Below the pieces are notes generated by a model that saw only the letters and a program-made list of their open reading frames with translations, ran no database searches and was not told where the DNA came from. Below are positions 38,009 through 47,238 of a stretch of DNA of 64,000 nt, piece after piece. The DNA lies in the NCBI RefSeq assembly GCF_900106785.1, contig NZ_LT629841.1:57266-121265 (forward strand). Reading direction: 5' to 3'. A program made the translations under genes and the position numbers. The stretch comes from Prevotellamassilia timonensis (lineage in GTDB: Bacteria; Bacteroidota; Bacteroidia; Bacteroidales; Bacteroidaceae). Each line of letters opens with the position of its first letter. The stretch's first letter is position 1.

Positions 38009-38941
38009 GTGTACACACATTCATTCCGAAACACCATCGTATCAAGTTCATTCACACTGCCCGTCATGGCCGTGCTGACACTTGTGTTATGGGTGTTGCC
38101 CGGCATGGCCGACAGCACCCTATGGGGCGGTTTGGCCATCACCATGCTCACCGCCTACCTCATTATGGAGCTAAACAACCGCAACGCCCTGTTGCGCATA
38201 CGCTCCCGCATGATGAGCACCACCTTCCTATTCATGATGCTCGTGTGCCCCACACTGCACTGTTGGAACATCGACGCGCTGACTGTGGTATGTCTGATAG
38301 CAGCCTACTTCACCCTATTCGCGTCATATCAAAAGTACAGGTGCGAAGGCTACATATTCCACGCATTTCTGTTTGTCAGTCTGGGCAGCATGGCCTTTCC
38401 GCCCATGCTCGTGCTGGCACTCGCCTTCTACGTGAGCATGCTGTTCCAACTGCGCAACTTTAACTGGCGAACCTTTATGGCCGGCATTTTCGGATTGACC
38501 CTGCCCTATTGGGCATACGCCGCCTACGCCATCTGGAACAACCAGCTCAACACTGCCTTTCTCTACCTCGACGAGTGGTTCACACCCATCATGCCCGACT
38601 ACAGCCGTTTTCCACCCAACCAGCTGGCCACAGCCGGAGCCATCATGTTCTGGGCACTGCTCGCACTCATACACTCCTTCCGCACAGCCTACAACGACAA
38701 AATACGCACCCGAATGCTGTCGTACGTCATCGTCACGGTAGAGTTCACCCTCGCCGTGCTGTTAGCCGTGCTGCCCCACTGCTTAGAAAGCACCATACAC
38801 CTGTTCATAGCCAACACATCACTACTCGTGGGCCACTACTTTGCCTTGGGCAAGGGGCGCTTTTTCAACGCGTGGTTCTACTTCACCATACTCGTGTTCG
38901 CCGGCCTTGGCGTGTGGAACTATCTTTCACTCTATTTATAA
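38009..38941 (+). CDS. Polytopic membrane protein of unknown function
   Basis: I do not recognise a named family. The protein is up to 310 aa with about eight to nine hydrophobic segments spread evenly along its length. Loops contain NNRNALLRIRSRM (about 56) and DEWFTPIMPDYSRFPPNQL (about 185). The frame opens with GTG at 38009; the first ATG (38066) would start inside the first membrane segment, so GTG or a start near it is preferred. It is followed after 38 bases by a DedA-like gene and then the zinc transporter genes. Confidence 0.6.
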   Translation: MYTHSFRNTIVSSSFTLPVMAVLTLVLWVLPGMADSTLWGGLAITMLTAYLIMELNNRNALLRIRSRMMSTTFLFMMLVCPTLHCWNIDALTVVCLIAAYFTLFASYQKYRCEGYIFHAFLFVSLGSMAFPPMLVLALAFYVSMLFQLRNFNWRTFMAGIFGLTLPYWAYAAYAIWNNQLNTAFLYLDEWFTPIMPDYSRFPPNQLATAGAIMFWALLALIHSFRTAYNDKIRTRMLSYVIVTVEFTLAVLLAVLPHCLESTIHLFIANTSLLVGHYFALGKGRFFNAWFYFTILVFAGLGVWNYLSLYL

Positions 38942-38979
38942 GGCCCTCTCCCCCCGAAAAGACACACTTCACCATCATT

Positions 38980-39429
38980 ATGGATACCATCATCACCACA
39001 CTGGCCGCCCACGGCGGCATAGGCATGTTTTGTGCCGCCTTTCTGGCCGGCACCTTTCTGCCATTTGCCTCCGAGGCCGTACTGCTTGCCCTGTTGGCTG
39101 CCGGCACCAATCCGGTAGAACTGCTGATATGGGGCACCGCCGGCAACACCCTTGGCGGATTGTTCAACTACGGCGTAGGCTCGATGGGCCGCGAGGAGTG
39201 GATTGCCCGCTGGACCAAAGTGGCCCCCGACAAGCTGGAGCGTGGCAAGCAATGGGTGCGGCGCTACGGCGCATGGGCCGGACTGCTGGCATGGGTGCCT
39301 GTCATAGGCAGCGTCATCAGCGTGGCACTGGGCTTTCTGCGCGTCAACCTGCTCTACTCGCTCATAACCTTTGCCACCGGCAAATTCATACGCTACTGGC
39401 TGATAGTCAGAGCCTACATTGCCATATAA
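38980..39429 (+). CDS. YqaA/DedA-like VTT membrane protein
   Basis: A 149-aa inner-membrane protein of the VTT (SNARE-associated) group. Conserved features are the re-entrant-loop segment LPFASEAVLLAL, NTLGGLFNYGVG with a tight glycine pattern, and WAGLLAWVPVIGSVISVALGF. Short YqaA-type members match this length. DedA-family proteins support lipid carrier recycling and membrane integrity; the exact role of YqaA is unknown. The ATG at 38980 is the first that precedes the conserved region in frame. Confidence 0.85.
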   Translation: MDTIITTLAAHGGIGMFCAAFLAGTFLPFASEAVLLALLAAGTNPVELLIWGTAGNTLGGLFNYGVGSMGREEWIARWTKVAPDKLERGKQWVRRYGAWAGLLAWVPVIGSVISVALGFLRVNLLYSLITFATGKFIRYWLIVRAYIAI

Positions 39430-39471
39430 CCCACTCTTATTCATAACAACACACAAAACGCCACCCCCGAT

Positions 39472-40338
39472 ATGCACAAACCATTCACACGCCTCTTGTT
39501 GTTGCTTCTGTCCGTCACCGCCCTCTGCGCCTGCCGCCGGCCTACAGCCGACTCCGACCGTCCGGTGCTCACCGTGAGCATTGAGCCGCTGCGCTATGTG
39601 GTCGAGGCCATTGCGGGCAACAAATACGAGGTGCACACCCTTATGCCACAGGGTGCAAGTCCTGAAACCTACGAACTCACCCCACGGCAAATGATGGATC
39701 TGAACGACTGTGAGATAGTGTTCCGCACCGGCACATTGGGCTTTGAGCAATCCAAACTGCCAAAAATAGACAGGGCCGTGTCTGATCTGCACATGGTGAG
39801 TTTGGCACAAGGCATCCCCCCCCTGCTCGACAACACCCACAGCCATGGCGCCGAGGACGAGAGCATCGACCCCCACGCCTGGCTCTCGCCGCAATGCCTG
39901 CTCATCATGGCCCAAAATGCGGCCAACGCCCTGTGCCAGGCCGACAGCGCCAATGCCTCCTACTACCAGCAGCGCCTCAAAGCCTTTGAACAGCAAATGG
40001 ACAAGCTCGATGCCGAACTGCGCCGCAGCCTGATGCCGCTGCAGGGGCGCACCTTCCTCATCTACCACCCGGCCTTAGGCTACCTGGCACGCCAGTACGG
40101 CCTGCATCAGCTGGCCGTGGAGCACGACGGCAAGGAGCCATCGGCCGCCTACATGCAGCAGTTGGCCAACCGCTGCCGCGCCGAAGGGGTGAAGGTGGTG
40201 TTTGTGTCGAAAGAGCACACCGGGCGCGCCGCACGACGCCTTGCACAGGACATAGGAGCCAAGGTGGTCGAAATCAACCCGCTAAGCTACGATGTGCCAG
40301 GACAGATGAAACTGATAGCGAAAAGTCTGAAGCAATGA
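39472..40338 (+). CDS. znuA: Zinc ABC transporter substrate-binding lipoprotein (ZnuA-like)
   Basis: A 288-aa metal-binding lipoprotein with lipobox LCAC near residue 20. The order of segments fits cluster A-I proteins: SIEPLRYVVEAIAG, MPQGASPETYELTP, a short His-rich loop NTHSHGAEDE, DPHAWLSP (metal ligand H), YHPALGY (ligand H) and VSKEHTGR. In place of the usual first-ligand histidine of GxxPHxYEP there is glutamate (PETYEL). The gene overlaps znuC by four bases (ATGA). No permease gene is next to the pair. Confidence 0.88.
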   Translation: MHKPFTRLLLLLLSVTALCACRRPTADSDRPVLTVSIEPLRYVVEAIAGNKYEVHTLMPQGASPETYELTPRQMMDLNDCEIVFRTGTLGFEQSKLPKIDRAVSDLHMVSLAQGIPPLLDNTHSHGAEDESIDPHAWLSPQCLLIMAQNAANALCQADSANASYYQQRLKAFEQQMDKLDAELRRSLMPLQGRTFLIYHPALGYLARQYGLHQLAVEHDGKEPSAAYMQQLANRCRAEGVKVVFVSKEHTGRAARRLAQDIGAKVVEINPLSYDVPGQMKLIAKSLKQ

Positions 40339-40997
40339 ACAGCGACAACAGTATAATACTCAACATCAACAACGTTTGCCTGAGCTACGGCGAGCGCCAC
40401 GTGTTGTGCCACATCAAGGAGTGTCTGCGCAGCACCGACTTTGTGGTGCTCAGCGGCCCCAACGGCGGTGGAAAGACCACACTGCTGCGGCTCATAGCCG
40501 GACTGCTGCCCCCTACCCGCGGCAAGATTGAGCGCAAACCGCATGTAGTGGTGGGCTATCTGCCGCAGTACCGCCACATCGACCGCCAGTTTCCCACCAC
40601 CGTGGCCGACATTGTGCTCTCAGGACTTGCCTGCCGCAAGCGGCTGTGGCAGCCCTTCAGTGAGGCACACAGGCAACAGGTGGCGCAGGTGCTTGAGCAA
40701 TTTGAACTTGAGGGACTGGCGCAGCGCCCCATAGCCGAGCTCAGCGGCGGCCAATGGCAGCGCACGCTCTTGGCCCGCGCCTTTGTGTCGGCGCCCGACT
40801 TGTTGCTGCTCGACGAGCCCGAAACGCATCTCGACGAACCATCGCGCGCCAAACTCTATGCCATGCTGGCCGAGCAGAACCACCAACGCGCCATTGTGGT
40901 GGTGAGCCACGACAACCACATGTTTCCGCAAGTGCCCGACTGCCGCATCTGGCATGTCGAAGACGGCAGCGTGACAGAACGCGGGCCAATATGCTAA
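40335..40997 (+). CDS. znuC: Metal ABC transporter ATPase (ZnuC-like)
   Basis: The ATP-binding subunit that powers metal uptake with ZnuA, 220 aa. Walker A is GPNGGGKTT (about 36), the signature motif LSGGQWQRTLLARA (about 136), Walker B LLLLDEPE (about 156) and the switch histidine VVSHDNH (about 192). It starts inside the last codons of znuA, so the two are translationally coupled. The expected permease ZnuB is not found downstream, where a PAL13 element and pnp follow. Confidence 0.9.
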   Translation: MNSDNSIILNINNVCLSYGERHVLCHIKECLRSTDFVVLSGPNGGGKTTLLRLIAGLLPPTRGKIERKPHVVVGYLPQYRHIDRQFPTTVADIVLSGLACRKRLWQPFSEAHRQQVAQVLEQFELEGLAQRPIAELSGGQWQRTLLARAFVSAPDLLLLDEPETHLDEPSRAKLYAMLAEQNHQRAIVVVSHDNHMFPQVPDCRIWHVEDGSVTERGPIC

Positions 40998-41124
40998 TAT
41001 TGTCCGGTAAAAGTCTAAAGCACATTGTAATAATGCTTTGCCCTTACAGGTAGGGTGTTCAAAATCGGCATCAAAAGCGCAACTGTTTTTGAGGCATTTT
41101 AAGTTGCCTGAAACGCGCTGTAAA

Positions 41125-41256
41125 AAACGCTAGCACTAATGGGGGCGACGCGTCTCGCGTCGGGATAGAGAAAGGAGGGAAATACGAACCTCTACTAAAT
41201 AATAGCTGCATCTTTTCCCGACGCGAGACGCGTCGCCCCCATTAGAGGTAGCGTTT
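41125..41256. repeat. PAL13 element 7 (type B interior)
   Basis: One 13-bp unit lies at 41125-41137. The arms are 41138-41165 and 41216-41243, and one unit follows at 41244-41256. The interior contains ACTAAATAATAGCTGCATC. The surrounding 40998-41438 holds no gene; a short GTTGACGGGTTAAC inverted motif lies at about 41324-41370. Confidence 0.9.
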
Positions 41257-41438
41257 AACACCCTACCTTACAGAGCGCGAAAACTCTACTATGCGGGAGC
41301 CCCAAGGTGTCACTTCGCTTGCCCTAGGCTAACCCGTTGGCGGTATTTCAGGTTGACGGGTTAACACATTAGCTCGCAAAGCTTGTTCTAAATCAGAAAA
41401 AAGTAAAGCCCCACTCCCTCCACTTAAAAAATAATTGC

Positions 41439-41446
41439 TACTTTTG
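41439..41446 (+). promoter_or_regulatory. -7 box of pnp
   Basis: TACTTTTG, 47 bases before the pnp ATG. Confidence 0.7.
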
Positions 41447-41493
41447 TGCGTTACAACGAAGGTAAAATCAAAATAATTTATAACAACAATCAG

Positions 41494-43713
41494 ATGAACG
41501 TGATAACCAAGACCGTTTCGCTGCCCGATGGACGCACCATCAGCATCGAAACTGGCAAACTGGCCAAGCAAGCTGATGGCGCAGTTATGCTGCGTATGAA
41601 CAACACCATGCTGCTTGCCACCGTTTGTGCTGCCAAGACGGCTCAGCCCGGCACAGACTTCATGCCCCTCCAGTGCGACTACAAAGAAAAATATAGCGCC
41701 GCAGGCCGTTTCCCCGGCGGTTTCACCAAGCGCGAAGGCCGCGCCGGCGACTACGAAATCCTTACTTCACGTCTGGTCGACCGCGCACTGCGCCCACTCT
41801 TCCCCTCAGACTACCACTGCGAGGTATACGTTAACATCACGCTCTTCTCAGCCGATGGTGTTGACATGCCCGACGCACTGGCCGGCTTTGCCGCATCAGC
41901 AGCCCTCGCTGCCAGCGACATTCCCTTTGAAGGCCCCATCTCTGAGGTGCGCGTAGCACGCATCAACGGCGAATACGTTGTCAACCCCACCTTCGACCAG
42001 CTCAAGGAGGCCGACATGGACATCATGGTAGGTGCCACCGAAGAGAACATCATGATGGTTGAAGGCGAAATGGACGAAGTGCCCGAAAGCGCACTGCTCG
42101 AAGCACTCAAGGTGGCTCACGAGGCTATCAAGCCCATGTGCCAGTTGCAAAAGGAACTCTCAAAGGAACTCGGCACCGACGTCAAGCGCGAATACGACGA
42201 CGAGGTGAACGACGAGGAACTCCGCCAGCAAGTAAAGGACGAGTGCTACAAGCCCGCCTACGCCATTGCCGAAGCCGGCGACCACGACAAGCACCAGCGC
42301 GAAGATGCCTTCACCGAAATACGCGAAGGATTTAAGGAACGCTATGCTGCCGCACACCCCGAACTCTCACCCGAAGAGCTCGAAGAAAAGAACGCCATGG
42401 TAGACCGCTACTACCACGACGTAGAACGCGATGCCATGCGCCGCTGCATTCTCGACGAGGGCAAGCGTCTCGACGGCCGTAAAACCACCGATATCCGCCC
42501 CATCTGGTGCGAAGTGTCACCCCTGCCCATGCCTCACGGTTCGGCCATCTTCACACGTGGCGAAACACAGGCTCTGGCCACTGCCACCCTCGGCACCAAG
42601 CTCGACGAAAAGATGGTTGACGATGTGCTCGACAAGAGCTACATGCGCTTCCTCCTCCACTACAACTTCCCTCCCTTCTCAACTGGCGAGGCCAAGGCAC
42701 AGCGTGGCGTAGGCCGCCGCGAAATTGGTCACGGCCACTTGGCATGGCGCGCCCTCAAGGGCCAAATCCCTGCCGACTACCCCTACACAGTGCGTGTGGT
42801 GAGCGACATTCTCGAGTCAAACGGCTCATCGTCTATGGCCACCGTATGTGCTGGAACTCTGGCTCTGATGGACGCTGGTGTGCCCATCAAGGCTCCCGTG
42901 AGCGGTATTGCCATGGGTCTTATCAAGAACCCCGGCGAGGACAAGTACGCCATACTGAGCGACATTCTGGGTGATGAGGACCACTTGGGCGACATGGACT
43001 TCAAGACCACCGGTACTGCAAAGGGTCTTACTGCCACACAGATGGATATCAAGTGCGACGGCCTGTCATACGAAATCCTTGAAAAGGCTCTTAACCAAGC
43101 CAAGCAGGCACGTGAGCACATCTTGGGCAAGATTCTCGAAACCATGCCCGCACCACGTCCCGAACTCAAGCCCCACGTTCCCCGCATCGAAGCCTTCGAA
43201 ATTCCCAAAGAGTTTATCGGCGCCGTTATTGGCCCGGGCGGAAAGATTATTCAGGGCATGCAGGAGGACACTGGTGCCACCATCACCATCGAGGAGGAAG
43301 ACGGCGTAGGCAAAATCCAGGTGTCTGGCCCCAACAAGGAGAGCATCGATGCTGCCGTGGCCAAGATACGTGCCATCGTGGCCATACCCGAAGTGGGTGA
43401 GGTTTACGACGCCAAGGTTGTCAGCATCATGCCTTACGGCTGCTTTGTAGAGTTCATGCCGGGCAAGGAAGGATTGCTCCACATCTCCGAAATAGCATGG
43501 AAGCGCCTCGAGTCTGTTGAGGAAGCTGGCATTAAAGAGGGTGACACCATCAAGGTCAAGCTCCTCGAAATTGACGACAAGACCGGCAAGTTCCGCCTTT
43601 CACACCGCGTGCTCGAAGAGAAGCCCGAAGGCTGGGAGGAACGTCCCGCACGCCGTCCGCGCCGCGAAGGTGGCGAAGGTGGTCACGCACCACGCCGTCC
43701 GCGTCGCGACTAA
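41494..43713 (+). CDS. pnp: Polyribonucleotide nucleotidyltransferase
   Basis: A phosphorolytic 3'-5' exoribonuclease and RNA tailing enzyme, 739 aa. It has two RNase PH domains (about 5-230 and 325-540), a KH domain with [16 protein letters not shown] (about 575) and an S1 domain with [21 protein letters not shown] (about 640). It ends in a basic RRPRREGG-type tail. The ATG at 41494 ([10 protein letters not shown]) is preferred over an in-frame start 48 bases upstream, which coincides with the promoter box. Confidence 0.97.
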   Translation: MNVITKTVSLPDGRTISIETGKLAKQADGAVMLRMNNTMLLATVCAAKTAQPGTDFMPLQCDYKEKYSAAGRFPGGFTKREGRAGDYEILTSRLVDRALRPLFPSDYHCEVYVNITLFSADGVDMPDALAGFAASAALAASDIPFEGPISEVRVARINGEYVVNPTFDQLKEADMDIMVGATEENIMMVEGEMDEVPESALLEALKVAHEAIKPMCQLQKELSKELGTDVKREYDDEVNDEELRQQVKDECYKPAYAIAEAGDHDKHQREDAFTEIREGFKERYAAAHPELSPEELEEKNAMVDRYYHDVERDAMRRCILDEGKRLDGRKTTDIRPIWCEVSPLPMPHGSAIFTRGETQALATATLGTKLDEKMVDDVLDKSYMRFLLHYNFPPFSTGEAKAQRGVGRREIGHGHLAWRALKGQIPADYPYTVRVVSDILESNGSSSMATVCAGTLALMDAGVPIKAPVSGIAMGLIKNPGEDKYAILSDILGDEDHLGDMDFKTTGTAKGLTATQMDIKCDGLSYEILEKALNQAKQAREHILGKILETMPAPRPELKPHVPRIEAFEIPKEFIGAVIGPGGKIIQGMQEDTGATITIEEEDGVGKIQVSGPNKESIDAAVAKIRAIVAIPEVGEVYDAKVVSIMPYGCFVEFMPGKEGLLHISEIAWKRLESVEEAGIKEGDTIKVKLLEIDDKTGKFRLSHRVLEEKPEGWEERPARRPRREGGEGGHAPRRPRRD

Positions 43714-43744
43714 TCAGCATTGAATGATAAAGCCATAGAAGCTC

Positions 43745-43790
43745 GAAATCCCCTTGCGGCTGCACAGCCGTCAAGGGGATTTCTGTTGTT
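43745..43790 (+). terminator. Terminator of pnp
   Basis: GAAATCCCCTTG at 43745-43756 pairs with 43772-43783, extended by an inner CGGCTG/AGCCG pair, followed by TGTTGTTT. Confidence 0.85.
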
Positions 43791-43910
43791 TCGGGCACAA
43801 GGCTCACACTTGCCACAACACACACGCTGCACCGTACGGGGCAAATTTTCTGACTTATAAATACGGTCACTTGCAACCCCATCAACCACCATTTTGTGGC
43901 AAATATTACA

Positions 43911-43939
43911 TTGCAGATGCAAACGATTACGTATCTTTG
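43911..43939 (+). promoter_or_regulatory. Promoter of the NanM-symporter gene
   Basis: TTG at 43911-43913 and TATCTTTG at 43932-43939 have an 18-base spacer. The inverted-arm element at 43967-44106 then lies inside the leader. Confidence 0.55.
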
Positions 43940-43966
43940 CCCAATCATAACCAATTGGCGGAACTG

Positions 43967-44106
43967 GCAAACAAGTTGACAAGTCAACGGGTTAACAGGT
44001 AAGTTTGCCAAGCTTTTTAAGTTTCCTGTCATTCTGGCTTTAACATAACAAGTTGTGTATAACATACTTACTTGTTAACCTGTCAACTTGTTAACCCGTT
44101 AACCCA
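43967..44106. repeat. Inverted-arm element with GTTGAC/GTTAAC repeats, copy 2
   Basis: The arms carry AACAAGTTGACAAGTCAACG (left) and ACCTGTCAACTTGTTAACCC (right). The loop holds GTTTCCTGTCATTCTGGC, the reverse complement of the shared segment in the copy at 20341-20466. The element falls in the 5' leader of the NanM-symporter gene. Confidence 0.75.
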
Positions 44107-44146
44107 AAATTCCGCCAACGGATATACATCTAATATCATCACCACC

Positions 44147-46849
44147 ATGAACAAATTGCTACTCACCCTGCTCACACTCTGCCTGGCACTTACCATGCAG
44201 GCGCAAGCCCGCCACGGCGGCAACGACAACCCCTTCAACTCCGTCAGCTACCGCCCCTTGCCTCCACTGCGCGTCAACGGGCAGCAAGGCGTGTCGGCCG
44301 CATTTGCCGGCAGCACAGGCAGCAAACTATTAGTGGCCGGCGGCTGCAACTTTCCGGGCACACCGGCTGCCGACGGCGGTGACAAGCAATTCTATGCCGA
44401 CATCTACGAACTTAACCTGCACCACACTGCGGGCACGATGGAATGGCACAAAATAGGCTGTCTGCCGCAGCCCGCTGCCTACGGCGTGGGGGTGAGTGTG
44501 CCACACGGCATGGTGTGCGTGGGCGGCACAAACAACGGCAAGCAGAGCCTGGCCAAAGGTTACTACCTCAAGTCGGGCCACAACCACCAACTCGTAATAG
44601 AGGCACTGCCCGCACTGCCACAGCCGCTCGACAACATGGCGGGGGCCTACGGCGGCGGCTACATCTACGTGGCCGGCGGACTGAGCAACGGTAGCCCCTC
44701 GCAGGCTGCCTACCGACTGCGTTTCCCCGGCGGCAAGCAGTGGGAGCGTCTGCCCGACCTGCCTGGCCCCGCACGTGTGCAGCCCGTGGGCGTGGTGCAG
44801 AACAGCGCCACGGGGCCTTGCTTTTACCTGGCGGGCGGATTTGCCCCTGCCACTGACACCCAACGGGGCATGGCACACACCGACGGGTGGTGTTACAACC
44901 CCGCCACACGCCAATGGACACGTATGGCGCCCATTGTGCCACACGGCCGCACCGAGGCCGTCACCCTGGCCGGTGCCGCAGGTGTGCCCTCGGGCTGTGC
45001 CCACATAGTGTTTGCGGGCGGTGTGAACAAACAACGCTTTGAGGCGGCCATCAACCGACCTCTGCTCATCAAACAGGCACGGCTCGACGCCCAAAGGTAT
45101 GGCACACAGGCCATGCACGCCTATGTGGCAAGGCTCGAACTCGAAAAGGCCACCTACATGCGTCAGCCCGAGGCTTGGTACGCTTTCAACGACGAACTCA
45201 TTATTTACCACACCATCACCAACACGTGGGTGGCCGAAAGCCGCTCGCCGCTGTTGGCACGCGCCGGGGCTGCCCTTGTGGCATGCGACGGCGAATGGGT
45301 GGTGGTGGACGGCGAGAGCAAGCCGGGCATCAGGTCGGCGGCCGTGACTGCTGTAAAGATGGACGTGCGGCCCACCTTTGGGTGGCTCAACTGGACGGTG
45401 CTCGTGGCCTATCTCGTGGGCATGGTGCTGCTGGGCTATTACTTTATGAAGCGCGGCGAGGGCAATGCCGACGACTTTTTCAAGGGCGGCGGCCGCATAC
45501 CCTGGTGGGCAGCGGGCATCAGCATCTATGCCACCATGCTCAGCGCCATAACCTACATGGCCTACCCCGCCAAGGCTTACGCCACCGACTGGACTTACTA
45601 CCCCATGCTGGTGACCATACTGCTGGTGTCGTTCCCCGTTATCAAGTATTATTTGCCATTTTTCAGACGCCTCAACGTGACGAGTGCCTACGAGTATCTT
45701 GAACGTCGCTTCAACGCGCCCACACGTCTGCTGGCATCGGCCTTGTTCATCATCTTTATGGTGGTGCGCATGGCATTGGTGCTCTACTTGCCCTCGCTGG
45801 CGCTTACGGCGGTTACGGGCATCAATCTCTACATCTGCATTGTGCTCATGGCGCTTGTCACCATTGTTTACTGCACCATGGGCGGTGTCGAGGCCGTGGT
45901 GTGGGGCGATGTGGTGCAGGGCTTCATACTGGTGGGTGGGGCACTCTTTGCAGTCGGCTACCTGGTGTGGGGCACCGATGGCGGGGCAAGCGGTTTCTGG
46001 CAGATAGCCATGGACGACCACAAGATGCGGCTCTTTAGCTGGAGCCTCGACTACCGTTCGGCCACCTTCTGGGTTATCATATTAGGCGGTATGGCCAACA
46101 ACCTCATATCTTACACCAGCGACCAGACTGTCATTCAGCGCTACCTTACCACCAAGGACGAGGCTGGCGCACGGCGCAGCATCATGCTCAACGGCCTGAT
46201 GAGCGTGTTTGTGAGTGTGGCTTTCTTTGCCATTGGCACAGGGCTGTACACCTTTTTCAAGACACACCCCGCAGCGCTCGACTACACCATGGGCAAGGCC
46301 GACACGATATTTCCCTTCTTCATGATGAGCCAGCTGCCACAAGGGGTGGCCGGACTGCTCATTGCGGCTATTTTTGCCGCTACCATGAGCACCATATCGT
46401 CCAACATCAACTCTGTGGCCACGGCCTACAGTGTCGACTTTTACCAACGCTTCCGCCCCACTGCCAGCAATGCTGCCACCCTGCGCGTGGCACGCCGCAC
46501 CTGCATCGTGTCGGGCGCATTGGGCATGTGCATGGCACTGCTCATGGCCACATGGCACATTCTCTCGCTGCTTGACTTTTTCCAGGAGATACTCGGATTG
46601 CTCTCAAGCGGTCTCGGCGGTCTGTTCCTGATGGGCATATTCTTTCCGCGCATCGGCGGCAAAGCGGCTCTTACGGGCTTTGTGTGTGGCGTGGGAGCAG
46701 TGTTTGCCGTGCGCTATCTCACCGACGCGAGTTTTCTGCTCTACGGCTGCATCGGCATGGCCACATCGGTGGCTGTTGGTCTGCTGTGCTCTTGCTTTGT
46801 CAGGGAGCACAAATCACTCGACGGATTGTGCTGGAAAACACGGCCCTAA
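44147..46849 (+). CDS. NanM-like mutarotase fused to sodium:solute symporter
   Basis: A 900-aa fusion. After a signal peptide (NKLLLTLLTLCLALTMQAQA) comes a Kelch-type beta-propeller (about 25-400) with blade motifs KLLVAGGCNFPG, GMVCVGGTNNGK, GGGYIYVAGGLSNG and FYLAGGF. This matches cyclically permuted N-acetylneuraminate epimerase (NanM/YjhT). Residues about 410-890 form a sodium:solute symporter with some 13 membrane segments (FKGGGRIPWWAAGISIYATM; MGGVEAVVWGDVVQGFI). The predicted role is to equilibrate sialic acid anomers on the periplasmic face and import the sugar with sodium. The ATG at 44147 precedes the signal peptide. Confidence 0.88.
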   Translation: MNKLLLTLLTLCLALTMQAQARHGGNDNPFNSVSYRPLPPLRVNGQQGVSAAFAGSTGSKLLVAGGCNFPGTPAADGGDKQFYADIYELNLHHTAGTMEWHKIGCLPQPAAYGVGVSVPHGMVCVGGTNNGKQSLAKGYYLKSGHNHQLVIEALPALPQPLDNMAGAYGGGYIYVAGGLSNGSPSQAAYRLRFPGGKQWERLPDLPGPARVQPVGVVQNSATGPCFYLAGGFAPATDTQRGMAHTDGWCYNPATRQWTRMAPIVPHGRTEAVTLAGAAGVPSGCAHIVFAGGVNKQRFEAAINRPLLIKQARLDAQRYGTQAMHAYVARLELEKATYMRQPEAWYAFNDELIIYHTITNTWVAESRSPLLARAGAALVACDGEWVVVDGESKPGIRSAAVTAVKMDVRPTFGWLNWTVLVAYLVGMVLLGYYFMKRGEGNADDFFKGGGRIPWWAAGISIYATMLSAITYMAYPAKAYATDWTYYPMLVTILLVSFPVIKYYLPFFRRLNVTSAYEYLERRFNAPTRLLASALFIIFMVVRMALVLYLPSLALTAVTGINLYICIVLMALVTIVYCTMGGVEAVVWGDVVQGFILVGGALFAVGYLVWGTDGGASGFWQIAMDDHKMRLFSWSLDYRSATFWVIILGGMANNLISYTSDQTVIQRYLTTKDEAGARRSIMLNGLMSVFVSVAFFAIGTGLYTFFKTHPAALDYTMGKADTIFPFFMMSQLPQGVAGLLIAAIFAATMSTISSNINSVATAYSVDFYQRFRPTASNAATLRVARRTCIVSGALGMCMALLMATWHILSLLDFFQEILGLLSSGLGGLFLMGIFFPRIGGKAALTGFVCGVGAVFAVRYLTDASFLLYGCIGMATSVAVGLLCSCFVREHKSLDGLCWKTRP

Positions 46850-46911
46850 TGCCCGGGGGCGCACACTTTTTCAAAAAACGTGCAATTTATCGTATCTTTT
46901 TAGCCTAAAAG

Positions 46912-46943
46912 TTTGTCAGTATTAGGAATAAGCATTACTTTTG
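46912..46943 (+). promoter_or_regulatory. Promoter of acpP
   Basis: TTTG at 46912-46915 and TACTTTTG at 46936-46943 with a 20-base spacer, a textbook Bacteroidetes promoter. Confidence 0.85.
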
Positions 46944-46998
46944 CACGCGGAAACTTAAATATAAGGAACATAATTCATTAAATTCAAATAAAGAAACT

Positions 46999-47238
46999 AT
47001 GTCTGATATTGAAGCAAAAGTAAAGGCTATCATCGTTGACAAGCTCAGCGTTGACGAATCTGAAGTTAAGAACGAAGCAAGCTTCGCTAACGACCTCGGT
47101 GCTGACTCTCTCGACACTGTAGAGCTCATCATGGAATTTGAGAAGGAATTTGGCATCACTATCCCCGATGACAAGTCTGAAAAGATTTCAACCGTAGGTG
47201 ACGCTATCGCTTACATCGAAGGAGAAGTTAACAAGTAA
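46999..47238 (+). CDS. acpP: Acyl carrier protein
   Basis: Carries growing acyl chains in fatty acid synthesis, 79 aa and highly acidic. The phosphopantetheine attachment serine is in [10 protein letters not shown] (about residue 38). Codon use differs slightly from neighbouring genes, as expected for a very highly expressed gene. It precedes fabF and rnc, the usual Bacteroidetes order. Confidence 0.98.
   Translation: MSDIEAKVKAIIVDKLSVDESEVKNEASFANDLGADSLDTVELIMEFEKEFGITIPDDKSEKISTVGDAIAYIEGEVNK

Noticed and set aside
38509-38979. Long upstream extension of the YqaA/DedA gene
   Set aside because: The extra region lies inside the preceding membrane-protein gene in another frame and looks like shadow coding. 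The family start fits the ATG at 38980.
44330-46021. A 563-codon minus-strand frame opposite the NanM-symporter gene
   Set aside because: Histidine- and glycine-rich composition typical of antisense translation; the sense strand carries clear Kelch and symporter motifs.
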